36,582 nt of DNA from an uncultured Clostridia bacterium (GCA_934663625.1 CAKUKP010000021.1:1-36582); one strand, 5' to 3'; shown: positions 7,126 to 16,084, numbered from the stretch's first letter. Notes: a model not told the origin generated them from the sequence alone. Numbers and translations are program-made.

Positions 7126-8136
7126 ATGAAGAAAATCCTTGCACTCGTTCTGGTTGCCCTGATGGTTCTGGCGGGCGCTGCGCTGGCGGAAGCCAAGGCG
7201 GGCGAAGGCCTGTACATCGGCGTCGTTTACAAGCAGTCCGGCAACGCCTATTTCCAGGCTTCCGTAGACGGCATCCAGAAGGCCGCCGATGAACTCGGCT
7301 TCACCTTCGAACACGATGGCCCCGATGATGGCTCCAACGATGGCGCGATCCGCATCATCGAAAACTACATCACCAAGGGCGTGGACGCGCTGATCATCTC
7401 CGCGAACGATCCCGATGCGCTGGTGGACGTTTGCACGCAGGCGATGGAAGAAGGCATCAAGGTTGTTTCCTACGATGCGGAAGTTGCCTATCCCGGCCGC
7501 GATCTGGATGTACAGCCCTCCTCCGCGAAGAACATCGGCCTGACCCTGCTGGAGTCCATCGCGAAGTCCGTGAATTATGAAGGCCAGATCGGCATCGTAT
7601 CCGCGATGGCGACCGCGCCGAACCAGAACCTCTGGATTCAGTACATCGAAGAGGAACTGGCTGCCAACGAAGCCTATAAGAACATCGAATACATCGGCAC
7701 CGTGTACGGCGATGACGAGTATCAGAAGTCCTTCGATGAAACCCAGGCGCTGCTGAACAAGTATCCCGATCTGAAGGGTCTGATCGTGCCCACCACCGTT
7801 GGCGGTCCCGCCGTTTCCAAGTGCGTGCAGGACGCTGGCCGCGATGTGAAGGTAACCGGTCTGACGCTGGCTTCCGATATGAAGACCTTCATCGATGCGG
7901 GCATCGCCGATGAAACCTTCCTGTGGAACCCGATCGATCTGGGCTATGTGGCTTCCTACGCTGCGGTTGCGCTGTGCAACGGCGATATCACCGGCGCTGC
8001 GGGCGATAACGTAGTCGCGGGCGATTACAACCTGACCGTTGAAGATAAGGGCGAGGACGGCGCGACCATCCTGTACCTGAACAAGCTGAACTGCTTCAAC
8101 AAGGACACCGTAAACGACTGGATCGACATCCTGTAA
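7126..8136 (+). CDS. Sugar ABC transporter substrate-binding protein (rhamnose-binding RhaS-like)
   Basis: Extracytoplasmic sugar receptor of the first importer (periplasmic-binding-protein-like family, type 1 fold, as in RbsB, LsrB and RhaS). The 336-residue protein starts with a signal peptide, MKKILALVLVALMVLAGAAL, ending in an Ala-Leu-Ala signal-peptidase-I-type site near residue 21. There is no lipobox Cys, which is unusual for a Gram-positive binding protein. Blocks such as PDLKGLIVPTTVGGPA and LWNPIDLGYVASYAAVAL, together with SYDAEVAYPGRD, closely resemble what I recall of rhamnose-binding RhaS proteins, so rhamnose or a related 6-deoxyhexose is my best guess. No rhamnose catabolic gene lies nearby. 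AAGGAGG lies 9 bases before the ATG; it is the last gene of the operon. Confidence 0.9.
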   Translation: MKKILALVLVALMVLAGAALAEAKAGEGLYIGVVYKQSGNAYFQASVDGIQKAADELGFTFEHDGPDDGSNDGAIRIIENYITKGVDALIISANDPDALVDVCTQAMEEGIKVVSYDAEVAYPGRDLDVQPSSAKNIGLTLLESIAKSVNYEGQIGIVSAMATAPNQNLWIQYIEEELAANEAYKNIEYIGTVYGDDEYQKSFDETQALLNKYPDLKGLIVPTTVGGPAVSKCVQDAGRDVKVTGLTLASDMKTFIDAGIADETFLWNPIDLGYVASYAAVALCNGDITGAAGDNVVAGDYNLTVEDKGEDGATILYLNKLNCFNKDTVNDWIDIL

Positions 8137-8231
8137 GAATACGCTTCTCAAATTACTCTGCACCATCTGTTCGCATCTTGGCGCATTTTAATATGAGAAT
8201 CGTATTAATGGTTTGACAATTGCAGGACATT

Positions 8232-8263
8232 GCGCCGCCCATCATGGGCGGCGCTTTTGCTTT
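8232..8263 (+). terminator. Intrinsic terminator of the first sugar operon
   Basis: GCGCCGCCC (8232-8240) pairs with GGGCGGCGC (8246-8254) around ATCAT, and AT/AT can extend the stem. It is followed by TTTTGCTTTG. The strong GC stem plus T-rich tail, about 95 bases after the binding-protein gene, makes it a convincing terminator. Confidence 0.85.
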
Positions 8264-8306
8264 GCAAGTAAAAATGAATGGCAAATACATGTGCAGGGGC
8301 AGGAAT

Positions 8307-8338
8307 TTGCGCATTTGTGTGCGAATTAAATATATATT
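8307..8338 (+). promoter_or_regulatory. Possible promoter of the leucine-rich-repeat gene
   Basis: TTGCGC (8307-8312) and TATATA (8331-8336) are 18 bp apart. TTGCGC is also the -35 of the good dnaE promoter. The -10 is imperfect, so this is moderate evidence. It lies after the preceding terminator and 30 bases before the translation start. Confidence 0.45.
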
Positions 8339-8370
8339 GGGTATTGGGGATGATGGGGAGGTATGCAGGC

Positions 8371-11064
8371 TTGAAACGAATTTTGATGATCGCATTAATA
8401 ATTGCGTTCGCGGCGCTGGGCTGCGCCGCGCTGGCGGAGGACGAAGTATTGCTGCGGAGCGGCGATTTCCAATACAGGCTGTTGGAAAATGATACCGCGG
8501 AGATCGCGGGCTATCTGGGCGTCGGCGATGATGGAGAAATCAAACTGAAAATTCCCGCGGAGATCGATGGGTACGCCGTGACGCGCATCGGCGATGGCGC
8601 GTTTGCCTACAATACCGCGCTGTACAGCGTGGTGATTCCAGAGGGCGTGGAGACCATCGGCGCATCCGCATTCAACTGCTGCACGAATCTGGAAAAGGTC
8701 GATATCCCCGATGGCGTTCGGGAAATCGGCGCGAGCGCCTTTGCTACGACGCTGCTGGGTGAGATCGCGATTCCGGACAGCGTGATCAAAATTGGGAACG
8801 GTGCGTTTACCGGCTGCGATGCGCAGGAAATTACCATCCCTGCCAGCGTGACCGAGATCAATGGGAATCCGTTTGTACGTTCATCCGCCGAGGTGCGCGT
8901 GGATTCGGATTCAGCGATGTTTGAAGTGATCGATGGCGTATTGTTTTCCAAGCCGGATGGGCGGCTGATCAGCTATCCGAGCGCCGCGGGTGAAAAGACG
9001 TATACAATTCCCGATGGCACCCGCGCGATCGGGAAAAGCGCTTTTGCAGATGTCGATGATTTGTCGGAGGTCGTCATTCCGGACAGCGTGACGGAGATCG
9101 GCGATTATGCGTTTGGGTTCAGCAGTCTGGAGCGCATCGTTATCCCGGAAAGTGTGACGCGCATCGGCGATAATGCGTTTGCGTGGTGCGCATCGCTGCG
9201 GGAAGCAGCGCTGCCGTCCGGTCTTGCCGAAATTCCGAAAAAAGCATTTTCCAAGTGCGAACTGCTGACGAACATCGTTATTCCGGAAGGCGCAGTCAAG
9301 ATCGGCGCGGGCGCGTTTTCCGAATGCAAATCACTTACGGAACTTGTCCTGCCGGCGAGCGTGACGGAAATCGAAGGAAACCCGTTTGTGGGCGCAGAGC
9401 AGCTGCATATTTCCGTTTCACCCGATTCTGCGGCGTTTGAAATTGTGGACGGCGTGCTGTTTTCCAAGGCGGATCAACGATTGGTTTATTATCCCGTGGA
9501 CAATCCGCAGGAAAGCTATGCGGTGCCGCAGGGAACGTGCATCATCGGCGATGGCGCTTTCAATGGCTGCGCCGCGCTGAAGCAGATCGTTCTGCCGGAC
9601 GGCTTGACGGAAATTGGCAGCGGCGCGTTTGCAGAATGCAGCCAGCTTGCGGAGATTGAACTGCCGCAGGGGCTGATCAGTATTGGCGATGAAGCCTTCG
9701 ATGATTGCAGACAGTTGGAACAGATGATCATTCCAAATAGCGTTGCGTCCATCGGCGATTCGGCGTTTTCCTTCTGCAAGCAATTGCGCCGGATTGAAAT
9801 TCCCGAGGGTGTGCAGCGCATTGGCAGCGGCGCATTTTCCTATTGTGATCAGTTGACGGAAATTGCCCTGCCGGATAGCATTATCGAAATCGGCGATAAT
9901 CCTTTCTATTCGATGGATGCGCTGGTAAGCATTTCCGTATCCCCGAATGCGGCGGGCATTGAATTGATCGACGGCGTTTTGTACGCCAGGGCGGATCAGC
10001 GGGTAGTATGCTGTCCTCCCGCACTGAATATGGCGCGCCATGAAATTCCGCAGGGAACGCGCGTTATCGGCAGCAATGCTTTTACCCGCTGCGATGCGCT
10101 GGAGGAGGTCGTCATTCCGGACAGCGTAACGGAGATTGGCGATCATGCGTTTTCATACTGCAAATCGCTGACGGAACTTGCGATTCCCGCTTCGGTAACG
10201 AAGATCGGCGTGAATGCTTTTGACGATTGGACGGTTACCCTGTGCGTAGAAGAGGGCAGCTTTGCGGAGCAGTACGCGATCGAAAACGGGCTGATGTACG
10301 GGTATCCGGATGGCACCTACGGCTACAAGCGGTTCCAGAGCGGCGCATTTGAATATGAAATTCGCGATGATGGCACGGCGGTGATCGTAGGCTATCTGGA
10401 GGAGGATTTCGGCGAGGACGGCGTTCTGGAAATTCCTGCCGAGCTGGACGGTTATCGCGTGACGCGCATCGGTGCTGATGTGTTCCAGTTCTGTTCCAAT
10501 CTGGAAAAAGTAACGATACCGGAGGGCGTAACGGAAATCGGTGCGAATGCATTTGGGCATTGCGATGCGCTGGAGGAGGTAGTTCTTCCGGACGGCTTGA
10601 ATGTGATTGACGAGGCTGCGTTCTGCGCCTGCACATCGCTTGCGCAGATTTCGATTCCCGAAAGCGTGACCTTCATCGGGGACAGCGCGTTTATCTGCTG
10701 TGAATCGATTCCCGAAATCATTTTGCCGGACGGCGTGACGCGCATTGCGGATGATACATTCAGCGGATGTTTTGCGCTGGAGAGAATCATTCTTCCGGAG
10801 GGCATTACCGAAATCGGTTCCTATGCGTTCAGCGGTTGTGAACTGCTTTCGGAGATTGCGCTTCCGAACGGTTTGACGCGCATCGGCGAACATGCGTTTT
10901 CGGAGTGCAAATCCCTTTCGGAAATCGCGATTCCGGATGGCGTGACGGAAATCGGGGAAGAAGCGTTCTACTGGTGCAGCAATGCGGAACTGATCGTGGG
11001 CGAGGGCTCCTGCGCCGAACAATACGCGCAGGAAAATGAAATCCCATACAGCTATGCGCAATAA
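8371..11064 (+). CDS. Secreted BspA-like leucine-rich-repeat protein
   Basis: Large extracellular protein built almost wholly of BspA/TpLRR-type (LRR_5) repeats of about 23 residues, pattern L..I.IP..V..IG..AF..C. I start it at TTG 8371, because GGGGAGG (8355-8361) sits 9 bases upstream and the product then begins with a clean signal peptide, MKRILMIALIIAFAALGCAA. In-frame ATGs at 8278, 8350 and 8353 lack a good site. This gives 897 residues. A larger ~173-residue period is visible: DGVLFSK/DGVLYAR units recur near residues 188, 360 and 534. A second N-terminal-like module (GAFEYEIRDDGTAVIVGYL) begins near 658, matching the one at ~31. There is no LPXTG, SLH or dockerin, so how it stays at the cell surface, if it does, is unclear. 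Relatives act in adhesion or remain uncharacterised. Confidence 0.87.
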   Translation: MKRILMIALIIAFAALGCAALAEDEVLLRSGDFQYRLLENDTAEIAGYLGVGDDGEIKLKIPAEIDGYAVTRIGDGAFAYNTALYSVVIPEGVETIGASAFNCCTNLEKVDIPDGVREIGASAFATTLLGEIAIPDSVIKIGNGAFTGCDAQEITIPASVTEINGNPFVRSSAEVRVDSDSAMFEVIDGVLFSKPDGRLISYPSAAGEKTYTIPDGTRAIGKSAFADVDDLSEVVIPDSVTEIGDYAFGFSSLERIVIPESVTRIGDNAFAWCASLREAALPSGLAEIPKKAFSKCELLTNIVIPEGAVKIGAGAFSECKSLTELVLPASVTEIEGNPFVGAEQLHISVSPDSAAFEIVDGVLFSKADQRLVYYPVDNPQESYAVPQGTCIIGDGAFNGCAALKQIVLPDGLTEIGSGAFAECSQLAEIELPQGLISIGDEAFDDCRQLEQMIIPNSVASIGDSAFSFCKQLRRIEIPEGVQRIGSGAFSYCDQLTEIALPDSIIEIGDNPFYSMDALVSISVSPNAAGIELIDGVLYARADQRVVCCPPALNMARHEIPQGTRVIGSNAFTRCDALEEVVIPDSVTEIGDHAFSYCKSLTELAIPASVTKIGVNAFDDWTVTLCVEEGSFAEQYAIENGLMYGYPDGTYGYKRFQSGAFEYEIRDDGTAVIVGYLEEDFGEDGVLEIPAELDGYRVTRIGADVFQFCSNLEKVTIPEGVTEIGANAFGHCDALEEVVLPDGLNVIDEAAFCACTSLAQISIPESVTFIGDSAFICCESIPEIILPDGVTRIADDTFSGCFALERIILPEGITEIGSYAFSGCELLSEIALPNGLTRIGEHAFSECKSLSEIAIPDGVTEIGEEAFYWCSNAELIVGEGSCAEQYAQENEIPYSYAQ

Positions 11065-11079
11065 TATTTGAAAAAGATG

Positions 11080-11122
11080 GGCAGAGAGGAATTTTGCGAA
11101 AGCAATTCCTCTCTGCCTGTTT
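11080..11122 (+). terminator. Bidirectional terminator between convergent genes
   Basis: A 14-bp stem, GGCAGAGAGGAATT (11080-11093) with AATTCCTCTCTGCC (11104-11117), is topped by a GC-GAAA-GC mini-loop. On the plus strand it is followed by TGTTTAAATT. On the minus strand it is followed by CATCTTTTTC. It therefore ends both the leucine-rich-repeat gene and the minus-strand flavodiiron gene. Confidence 0.85.
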
Positions 11123-11154
11123 AAATTGAGAATTGTTTACCGCGCGCCTTTCAT

Positions 11155-13008
11155 TCAGCCCTGCTTTTCAAAATCGGCGGCGGGATGCTTGCACAGCGGG
11201 CAGATGTAATCATCAGGCAGGTCTTCGCCTTCGTAGACATAGCCGCAGATTTTGCACACCCAGCCGGGCTTATCATCCTGCTTCGGCGCGGGCTTGGGCT
11301 TGATGTGGTCGAAGTAGTAGGCGTAGGTGACGCTGGCTTCCGCATTCAGCGTCTGCGCCTGCGTGACCTCGGCGACGAACAGCGTATGCGTGCCGTAATC
11401 CAGTGCGTCCACAACCTTGCCGGAAATGAAGGCGTTGGCGTGCTGATTCAGGTAGACGAGGCCGTTATCGCTCACGCGGATTTCATAGGGGTTGCCGTCG
11501 AACTTGTTCACATCGCGGCCGGACTGGAAGCCGAAGCGCTGGAACAGCTCAAACGGCGCGGATTCCGTCAGGATGGACAGATTGAATACGCCGGTGCGCT
11601 GAATCATATCGTGGGTGTGATTTGCCTTGTTCACGGCGATGGCGATGCGGCGGGGCGTATCGGTCAGCTGGATGCCGGTGTTGATGATGCAGCCGTTGTG
11701 GCGATCATTTTCGCGCGCGGTCAGCACGAACAGGCCGTAGCTGAACTTGAAGAACGCGGCGGGATCGATCCCCGCGGGCGCTTCGGCGGCGGAAGCTGCC
11801 GGTTCCGCTGCGGGCATGGTTTCCGCGATCGCGTCCGCCAGCGCGGCCAGTTCCGCGATCTGATCCTCCTTCAGCGCGCTGCGGATGGTGACGGGCGCGG
11901 AAATGAACTGCGTGCCCTTCAGGTTTTCCAGCGCGCGGCGCATCAGCCCTGCGCTGGTGGGCGCCCAGGAACCATTTTCAATCAGCGCGATCTGGCGGTT
12001 GCGCAGGTTGTGGTTCGCGATATCGTGCACCAGATTTTCCATGCTGACGAAGATGCCCGCGTTGTAGGTGGCGCTCGCCAGCACCAGATGGCTGTACTGG
12101 AACGCCTTGGACAGGATGTAGCTGGGGTGCGTGGCGGAAACATCGAACATTTCCACCTTGATTCCGCGCTCCGTGAGCAGCGTCGCCAGAATGTTGGCGG
12201 CGTTTTCCGTGCCGCCGTAAATGGAACCGTAGGCGAGAACCACGCCCGGCTCCTCGGCTTCATAGGAAGCCCATTTCAGGTACTTCGCGATGAAATCGCC
12301 GATGTTTCTGCGCCATACGAAGCCGTGCAGCGGGCACACCATATCGATCTGAATGGTGGAAGCCTTCTTCAGAATCGCGTTCACCTGCGATCCGTATTTG
12401 CCCACGATGTTCGTGTAATAGCGGCGGGCTTCATCCAGATAATCGCGCTCGAAATTCACCTGATCGGCGAAGATCTTGCCGTTCAGCGCGCCGAACGTGC
12501 CGAAAGCATCCGCGGAAAACAGGATCTTATTCGTGATTTCATAGGTCATCATGACCTCCGGCCAATGCACCATCGGCGCCATGACGAACGTAAACTGCAT
12601 AGCACCGGTGGACAGCACATCGCCTTCCTTCACGATACGCACTTCGGGCGCTTTTTCAAAGTGGAAGAACTGATCCAGCATCGCGCGAATCTTTGCGTTG
12701 CACACGATCGTGGTATCGGGATAGCGCAGCATCAGTTCATACACCGTGGCGGCGTGATCCGGCTCCATATGGTTGACCACCAGATAATCCAGCTTGCGCC
12801 CGCCCAGCATGTGCGCGATGTTTTCAAAGAACTGGCCGGAAACGGAACGATCCACGGTATCCACCACCAGCGTCTTTTCATCATCGATGAAATAGCTGTT
12901 GTAGGATACGCCGGTCGGGATGGGATATACGTTTTCAAACAGGGCAAGACGGCGATCCTCACCGCCGATCCAGGTGATTTTATCGGTAACTTTTCTCGTG
13001 CAATACAT
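11155..13008 (-). CDS. Flavodiiron protein fused to flavin reductase and rubredoxin
   Basis: Single-chain O2 or NO reductase of the cytoplasm. The 617 residues hold four modules: a metallo-beta-lactamase-like diiron domain (~1-250), a flavodoxin domain (~257-397), an Ala/Pro linker, a flavin-reductase domain (~417-570) and a C-terminal rubredoxin (~580-617). All diiron ligands are visible: His80, Glu82, Asp84, His148, Asp167, His228. The rubredoxin has CKIC (585-588) and CPLC (603-606). In Moorella the flavodiiron protein FprA works with a separate flavin reductase-rubredoxin (Hrb); here both are one polypeptide, so NAD(P)H to flavin to rubredoxin to FMN to diiron transfer could occur within one chain. 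The start ATG 13008 is chosen because AAAGGAA lies 9 bases upstream; the longer frame back to 13116 has no site. Transcribed alone. Confidence 0.93.
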   Translation of the reverse strand: MYCTRKVTDKITWIGGEDRRLALFENVYPIPTGVSYNSYFIDDEKTLVVDTVDRSVSGQFFENIAHMLGGRKLDYLVVNHMEPDHAATVYELMLRYPDTTIVCNAKIRAMLDQFFHFEKAPEVRIVKEGDVLSTGAMQFTFVMAPMVHWPEVMMTYEITNKILFSADAFGTFGALNGKIFADQVNFERDYLDEARRYYTNIVGKYGSQVNAILKKASTIQIDMVCPLHGFVWRRNIGDFIAKYLKWASYEAEEPGVVLAYGSIYGGTENAANILATLLTERGIKVEMFDVSATHPSYILSKAFQYSHLVLASATYNAGIFVSMENLVHDIANHNLRNRQIALIENGSWAPTSAGLMRRALENLKGTQFISAPVTIRSALKEDQIAELAALADAIAETMPAAEPAASAAEAPAGIDPAAFFKFSYGLFVLTARENDRHNGCIINTGIQLTDTPRRIAIAVNKANHTHDMIQRTGVFNLSILTESAPFELFQRFGFQSGRDVNKFDGNPYEIRVSDNGLVYLNQHANAFISGKVVDALDYGTHTLFVAEVTQAQTLNAEASVTYAYYFDHIKPKPAPKQDDKPGWVCKICGYVYEGEDLPDDYICPLCKHPAADFEKQG

Positions 13009-13089
13009 ACGCGCAGTTCCTTTCTGAATGATTTGGCCTGGTTGTTCTGAAGTATATATACCCATAAAAACGTGCTTTGACGCACAGAA

Positions 13090-13114
13090 GGCGTTCCGAA
13101 TATTCCGGAACGCC
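13090..13114 (-). terminator. Hairpin after trkH, weak terminator
   Basis: GGCGTTCCG (13090-13098) pairs perfectly with CGGAACGCC (13106-13114). In the trkH direction it lies just past the stop codon but is followed by TTCTGTG, a poor T-run. It may be a weak terminator or may separate trkAH from the flavodiiron gene in another way. Confidence 0.5.
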
Positions 13115-13124
13115 AAAACTTAAC

Positions 13125-14579
13125 TTATCTTACGGTGCGCTTCTTCGCCCACATCGCGGGGGAGAGGGACAGAATCAGCGGCATGATTTCCAGCCTGCCC
13201 AGCAGCATCGCCAGCGAAAGCACCAGCTTGTTAAAGCCGTTGTAGGCGGAGAAATTGCTCGCGGGGCCGACCGCACCCAGACCGGGGCCGATGTTATTGA
13301 AGCAGGAAATCGTGGCGGACAGATTCGTTTCCAGATCGAAGCCCTGCACGGACAGAATCAGGAATGTGGCGCATGTAATCACCATATACAAAACGAAATA
13401 GCTGCTGACGCTCTTGAGCGTCGCGCCGTCCACATTCTTGCCCTCGAACCGTACGGAGCTGACCGAGTGCGGATGTATCAGGAATTTCAGTTCCTTCATT
13501 GCGGTTTTGCACAGCATTACCGCGCGGCTGACCTTCAATCCGCCGCCGGTGGAGCCTGCGCACGCGCCGATCATCATCAAAACCAGCAATATGGATTTGG
13601 ACAGCTGCGGCCACTGGTTAAAATCCGCCGTGGCATAGCCGGTGGTGGTGATGATCGAAGAAACCTGAAACGCCGAATGGCGCAGCGCGGTCGAGAAGTT
13701 CTGGTAGATGGGCAGGATGTTGGCTGTGATCAGCGCCACGCTCGCGCCCACGATGCCGAAATAATACCATACCTCCGAGCCCTGCAGCGCGGCGCGGAAG
13801 CGGCGCGCCAGCAGCAGATAGTACAGATTGAAATTCACGCCGAACAGCAGCATGAAGATCGTGATCACCCATTGCAGATACGGGCTGTAGCCCGCGATGC
13901 TGTCCGCCTTGACGCCGAAGCCGCCCGTGCCGGCGGTGCCGAACGCGTGCACGATGGATTCAAACAGCGGCATGCCGCCCAGCAGCAGCAAAACGATTTC
14001 CACGCCGGTCATCACGATGTAGATCTTATACAGGATACTGGCGGTATCCTTCGCGCGCGGCATCAGCTTGCCCACCACGGGGCCGGGCATTTCGGCGCGC
14101 ATGATGTGGATCGATCGATCCGAAAGCCCCGGCACCAGCGCCATCAGGAATACCAGTATGCCCATGCCGCCCACCCAGTGGGTGAAGCTGCGCCAGAACA
14201 GCAGGCCGTGGCTCATGGCTTCCACATCCGTCAGGATCGATGAACCGGTGGTGGTGAAGCCGGAAACGGTTTCAAAGAACGCATCAATGTAATTCGGGAT
14301 TTCGCCGCTGATGAAGAACGGCAGCGCGCCCACGGCGGAGAGCACCAGCCAGGTGAGCGCCACGGTAACGAAGCCCTCGCGCGCGTAGATCACGCGCGTT
14401 TCCGGCTTGCACAGCAGATGGATCGATAGTCCCGACGCGCCCGCGATTCCCATCGAAATCAAAATCGCCCAGAAACAGGCTTCGCCGTAGATCAGCGCGG
14501 TGATCGCGGGCAGCGACATGAGCGCGGCTTCCGCCAGCAGCATCAGCCCGACCATGCGCAATATCATTTTACGATTCAT
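13125..14579 (-). CDS. trkH: Potassium uptake channel subunit TrkH/KtrB family
   Basis: Membrane K+ translocating subunit. The 484-residue protein has the four-fold membrane-pore-membrane layout with four selectivity P-loops: SGFTTTGSSI, GTAGTGGFGV, ITTTGYATADF and FNNIGPGLGAVGP. Each carries the filter glycine. The start ATG 14579 (MNRKMILRMVG) is preferred because GAGGAT lies just upstream, overlapping the trkA stop region; a longer frame runs back into trkA without support. It lies 11 bases downstream of trkA, so the channel and its gating ring are co-expressed. The length and N-terminal hydrophobic segments favour TrkH over the shorter KtrB. Confidence 0.94.
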   Translation of the reverse strand: MNRKMILRMVGLMLLAEAALMSLPAITALIYGEACFWAILISMGIAGASGLSIHLLCKPETRVIYAREGFVTVALTWLVLSAVGALPFFISGEIPNYIDAFFETVSGFTTTGSSILTDVEAMSHGLLFWRSFTHWVGGMGILVFLMALVPGLSDRSIHIMRAEMPGPVVGKLMPRAKDTASILYKIYIVMTGVEIVLLLLGGMPLFESIVHAFGTAGTGGFGVKADSIAGYSPYLQWVITIFMLLFGVNFNLYYLLLARRFRAALQGSEVWYYFGIVGASVALITANILPIYQNFSTALRHSAFQVSSIITTTGYATADFNQWPQLSKSILLVLMMIGACAGSTGGGLKVSRAVMLCKTAMKELKFLIHPHSVSSVRFEGKNVDGATLKSVSSYFVLYMVITCATFLILSVQGFDLETNLSATISCFNNIGPGLGAVGPASNFSAYNGFNKLVLSLAMLLGRLEIMPLILSLSPAMWAKKRTVR

Positions 14580-14590
14580 ATTATGTATCC

Positions 14591-15952
14591 TCAGGGCAGC
14601 AGAATATCGGTCAGCTGGTGAATTTGCATTCCGGCGGCGAGTACGATGATGTGATCGCCCACGTAGATGCAGTCCGTACCGGAGGGGATGATCGTCTTTC
14701 TGCCGCGAATGATGCCCGCGATCAGTATGCCGCTGCGCAGGCGCATTTCCGCGAGCGAAATGCCGGTCAGAATGCAATCGGAATGCACGGTGAATTCAAT
14801 CGCTTCCGCCTTGCCGTCCAATATGCGGTACAGCGCTTCCATATTGCTGCCCAGCGAATTCTGCAATGCGCGGGCGTAGCGCGATACCACGTTGCTGCTC
14901 ACGTGGCGCGATGCGATCAGGCTGTCCAGCCCCAGACGTTCGGCGGTGGCGTGCAGTTCATCGCGGTTGACCTTCGTAATCACCTTCGGCAGCCCCTGCG
15001 AAAGGGCGAAGAAGGAAACCAGAATGTTTTCTTCATCCATGCCGGTCAGCGATACGAACGCATCGCGGCTGGTAAGTCCCTCCGCCATCAGAAGCTCCTG
15101 CTTGCTGCCGTCGTCGCAGATCACCGTTGCGCCGGGCAGAAGCTCGGAAAAATGCTGGCAGCGCTGATGATCCCGTTCGATCATGGTAACGGCAGTGCCG
15201 CTGGCGAGCAGCATCCGCGTAAGGTAATACGCCGCGCGGCTCGCGCCCAGAATCATTACGCTCTTTGATTGCTTGCGCAGAATGCCCAGCAGCTTCAGCA
15301 GCTTCGATATTTCGGAAGGGGCGGCGGTCAGTTCGATTCGGTCGCCCGGCTCCAATACGTAATTGCCGTCCGGGATCACCACGCTGTCGCCGCGCTGCAC
15401 CGCGCAGATCAGGAATTTGGCGTCGTAGCTCTTGCGCAGTTCGTGCAGCTTTACGCCGCACAGCGGCGAATCCTCCTTCAGGCGCAGCTCCACCATTTCA
15501 AAGCTCCGGCGCGCGAAGTATTCTATTTTGACCGCGCCCGGCAGCTTCAGCGTGTAATACATATCCTGCGCCGCCAGCTGATCCGGATTCATGATCATCG
15601 AAATATCCAGCTGCTGCCGCATGAAGCCGAAGCTCTTTTCGCTGTATTCGGGGTTGCGAACGCGCGCGATCGTGTGCTTCGCGCCCATGCGCTTTGCGAT
15701 GAAGCAGCTGAGCATGTTGCATTCATCCGACCCCGTGGCGGCGATGAACAGCTCCGCGCGCTCAACGCCCGCTTCCACCAGCGTATCGCAGTTGGTGCCG
15801 CTGCCGCATACGTACATGCTGTCGTAGATGTTCGATATTTCGGAAATCACCTGCGGGTCGGAATCCACCGCCACGATGTCGTGTCCCTCCGACAGCAGAT
15901 CGGAAAGGATCGTGGATCCGATTTTTCCGCAGCCAACGATCACAATATTCAT
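14591..15952 (-). CDS. trkA: Trk potassium uptake regulatory protein TrkA
   Basis: Cytoplasmic gating ring of the Trk K+ system, binding NAD(H) and nucleotides. The 453 residues contain two tandem RCK units: RCK_N (1-~125, Rossmann motif IVGCGKIGSTI at 4-14), TrkA_C (~140-220), a second RCK_N beginning MILGASRAAYYL (~230) and a second TrkA_C at the end. The double layout is that of TrkA rather than the half-size KtrA. The second Rossmann motif is altered (GASRAA rather than GxGxxG), so the second site may bind nucleotide poorly, as in some known TrkA proteins. The start is supported by GGAG before the ATG. It precedes trkH by 11 bases. A TATAAT lies 38 bases upstream. Confidence 0.95.
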   Translation of the reverse strand: MNIVIVGCGKIGSTILSDLLSEGHDIVAVDSDPQVISEISNIYDSMYVCGSGTNCDTLVEAGVERAELFIAATGSDECNMLSCFIAKRMGAKHTIARVRNPEYSEKSFGFMRQQLDISMIMNPDQLAAQDMYYTLKLPGAVKIEYFARRSFEMVELRLKEDSPLCGVKLHELRKSYDAKFLICAVQRGDSVVIPDGNYVLEPGDRIELTAAPSEISKLLKLLGILRKQSKSVMILGASRAAYYLTRMLLASGTAVTMIERDHQRCQHFSELLPGATVICDDGSKQELLMAEGLTSRDAFVSLTGMDEENILVSFFALSQGLPKVITKVNRDELHATAERLGLDSLIASRHVSSNVVSRYARALQNSLGSNMEALYRILDGKAEAIEFTVHSDCILTGISLAEMRLRSGILIAGIIRGRKTIIPSGTDCIYVGDHIIVLAAGMQIHQLTDILLP

Positions 15953-15989
15953 ATGATTAATCTCCTATATTATCAAATCGCTTAGCGTC

Positions 15990-16018
15990 ATTATATACCA
16001 ACGCGCGGCGAAAATCCA
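15990..16018 (-). promoter_or_regulatory. Probable promoter of trkA-trkH
   Basis: On the minus strand a perfect TATAAT occupies 15990-15995. The -35 at a 17-bp spacing is only TGGATT (16013-16018), three of six matches. The -10 sits 38 bases before the trkA start. No clear terminator separates it from the phosphohexomutase gene upstream, so read-through is also possible. Confidence 0.5.
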
Positions 16019-16084
16019 CCCTTTTCGTGCGCAGAATCCGGTTCGTAACGCGCACGGCACGGTTTTTAGCGCATTTTAGCGGAT

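Noticed and set aside
8213..8218. Perfect TTGACA
   Set aside because: Its correct -10 position falls inside the GC stem of the terminator at 8232-8254, with no TATAAT-like box.
11185..13050. Open frame of about 620 codons on the plus strand across the flavodiiron gene
   Set aside because: Antisense to a gene with full catalytic motifs; composition is unlike a protein. Same for the minus-strand frames at 20579-22417, 29167-30741 and 5793-7217.
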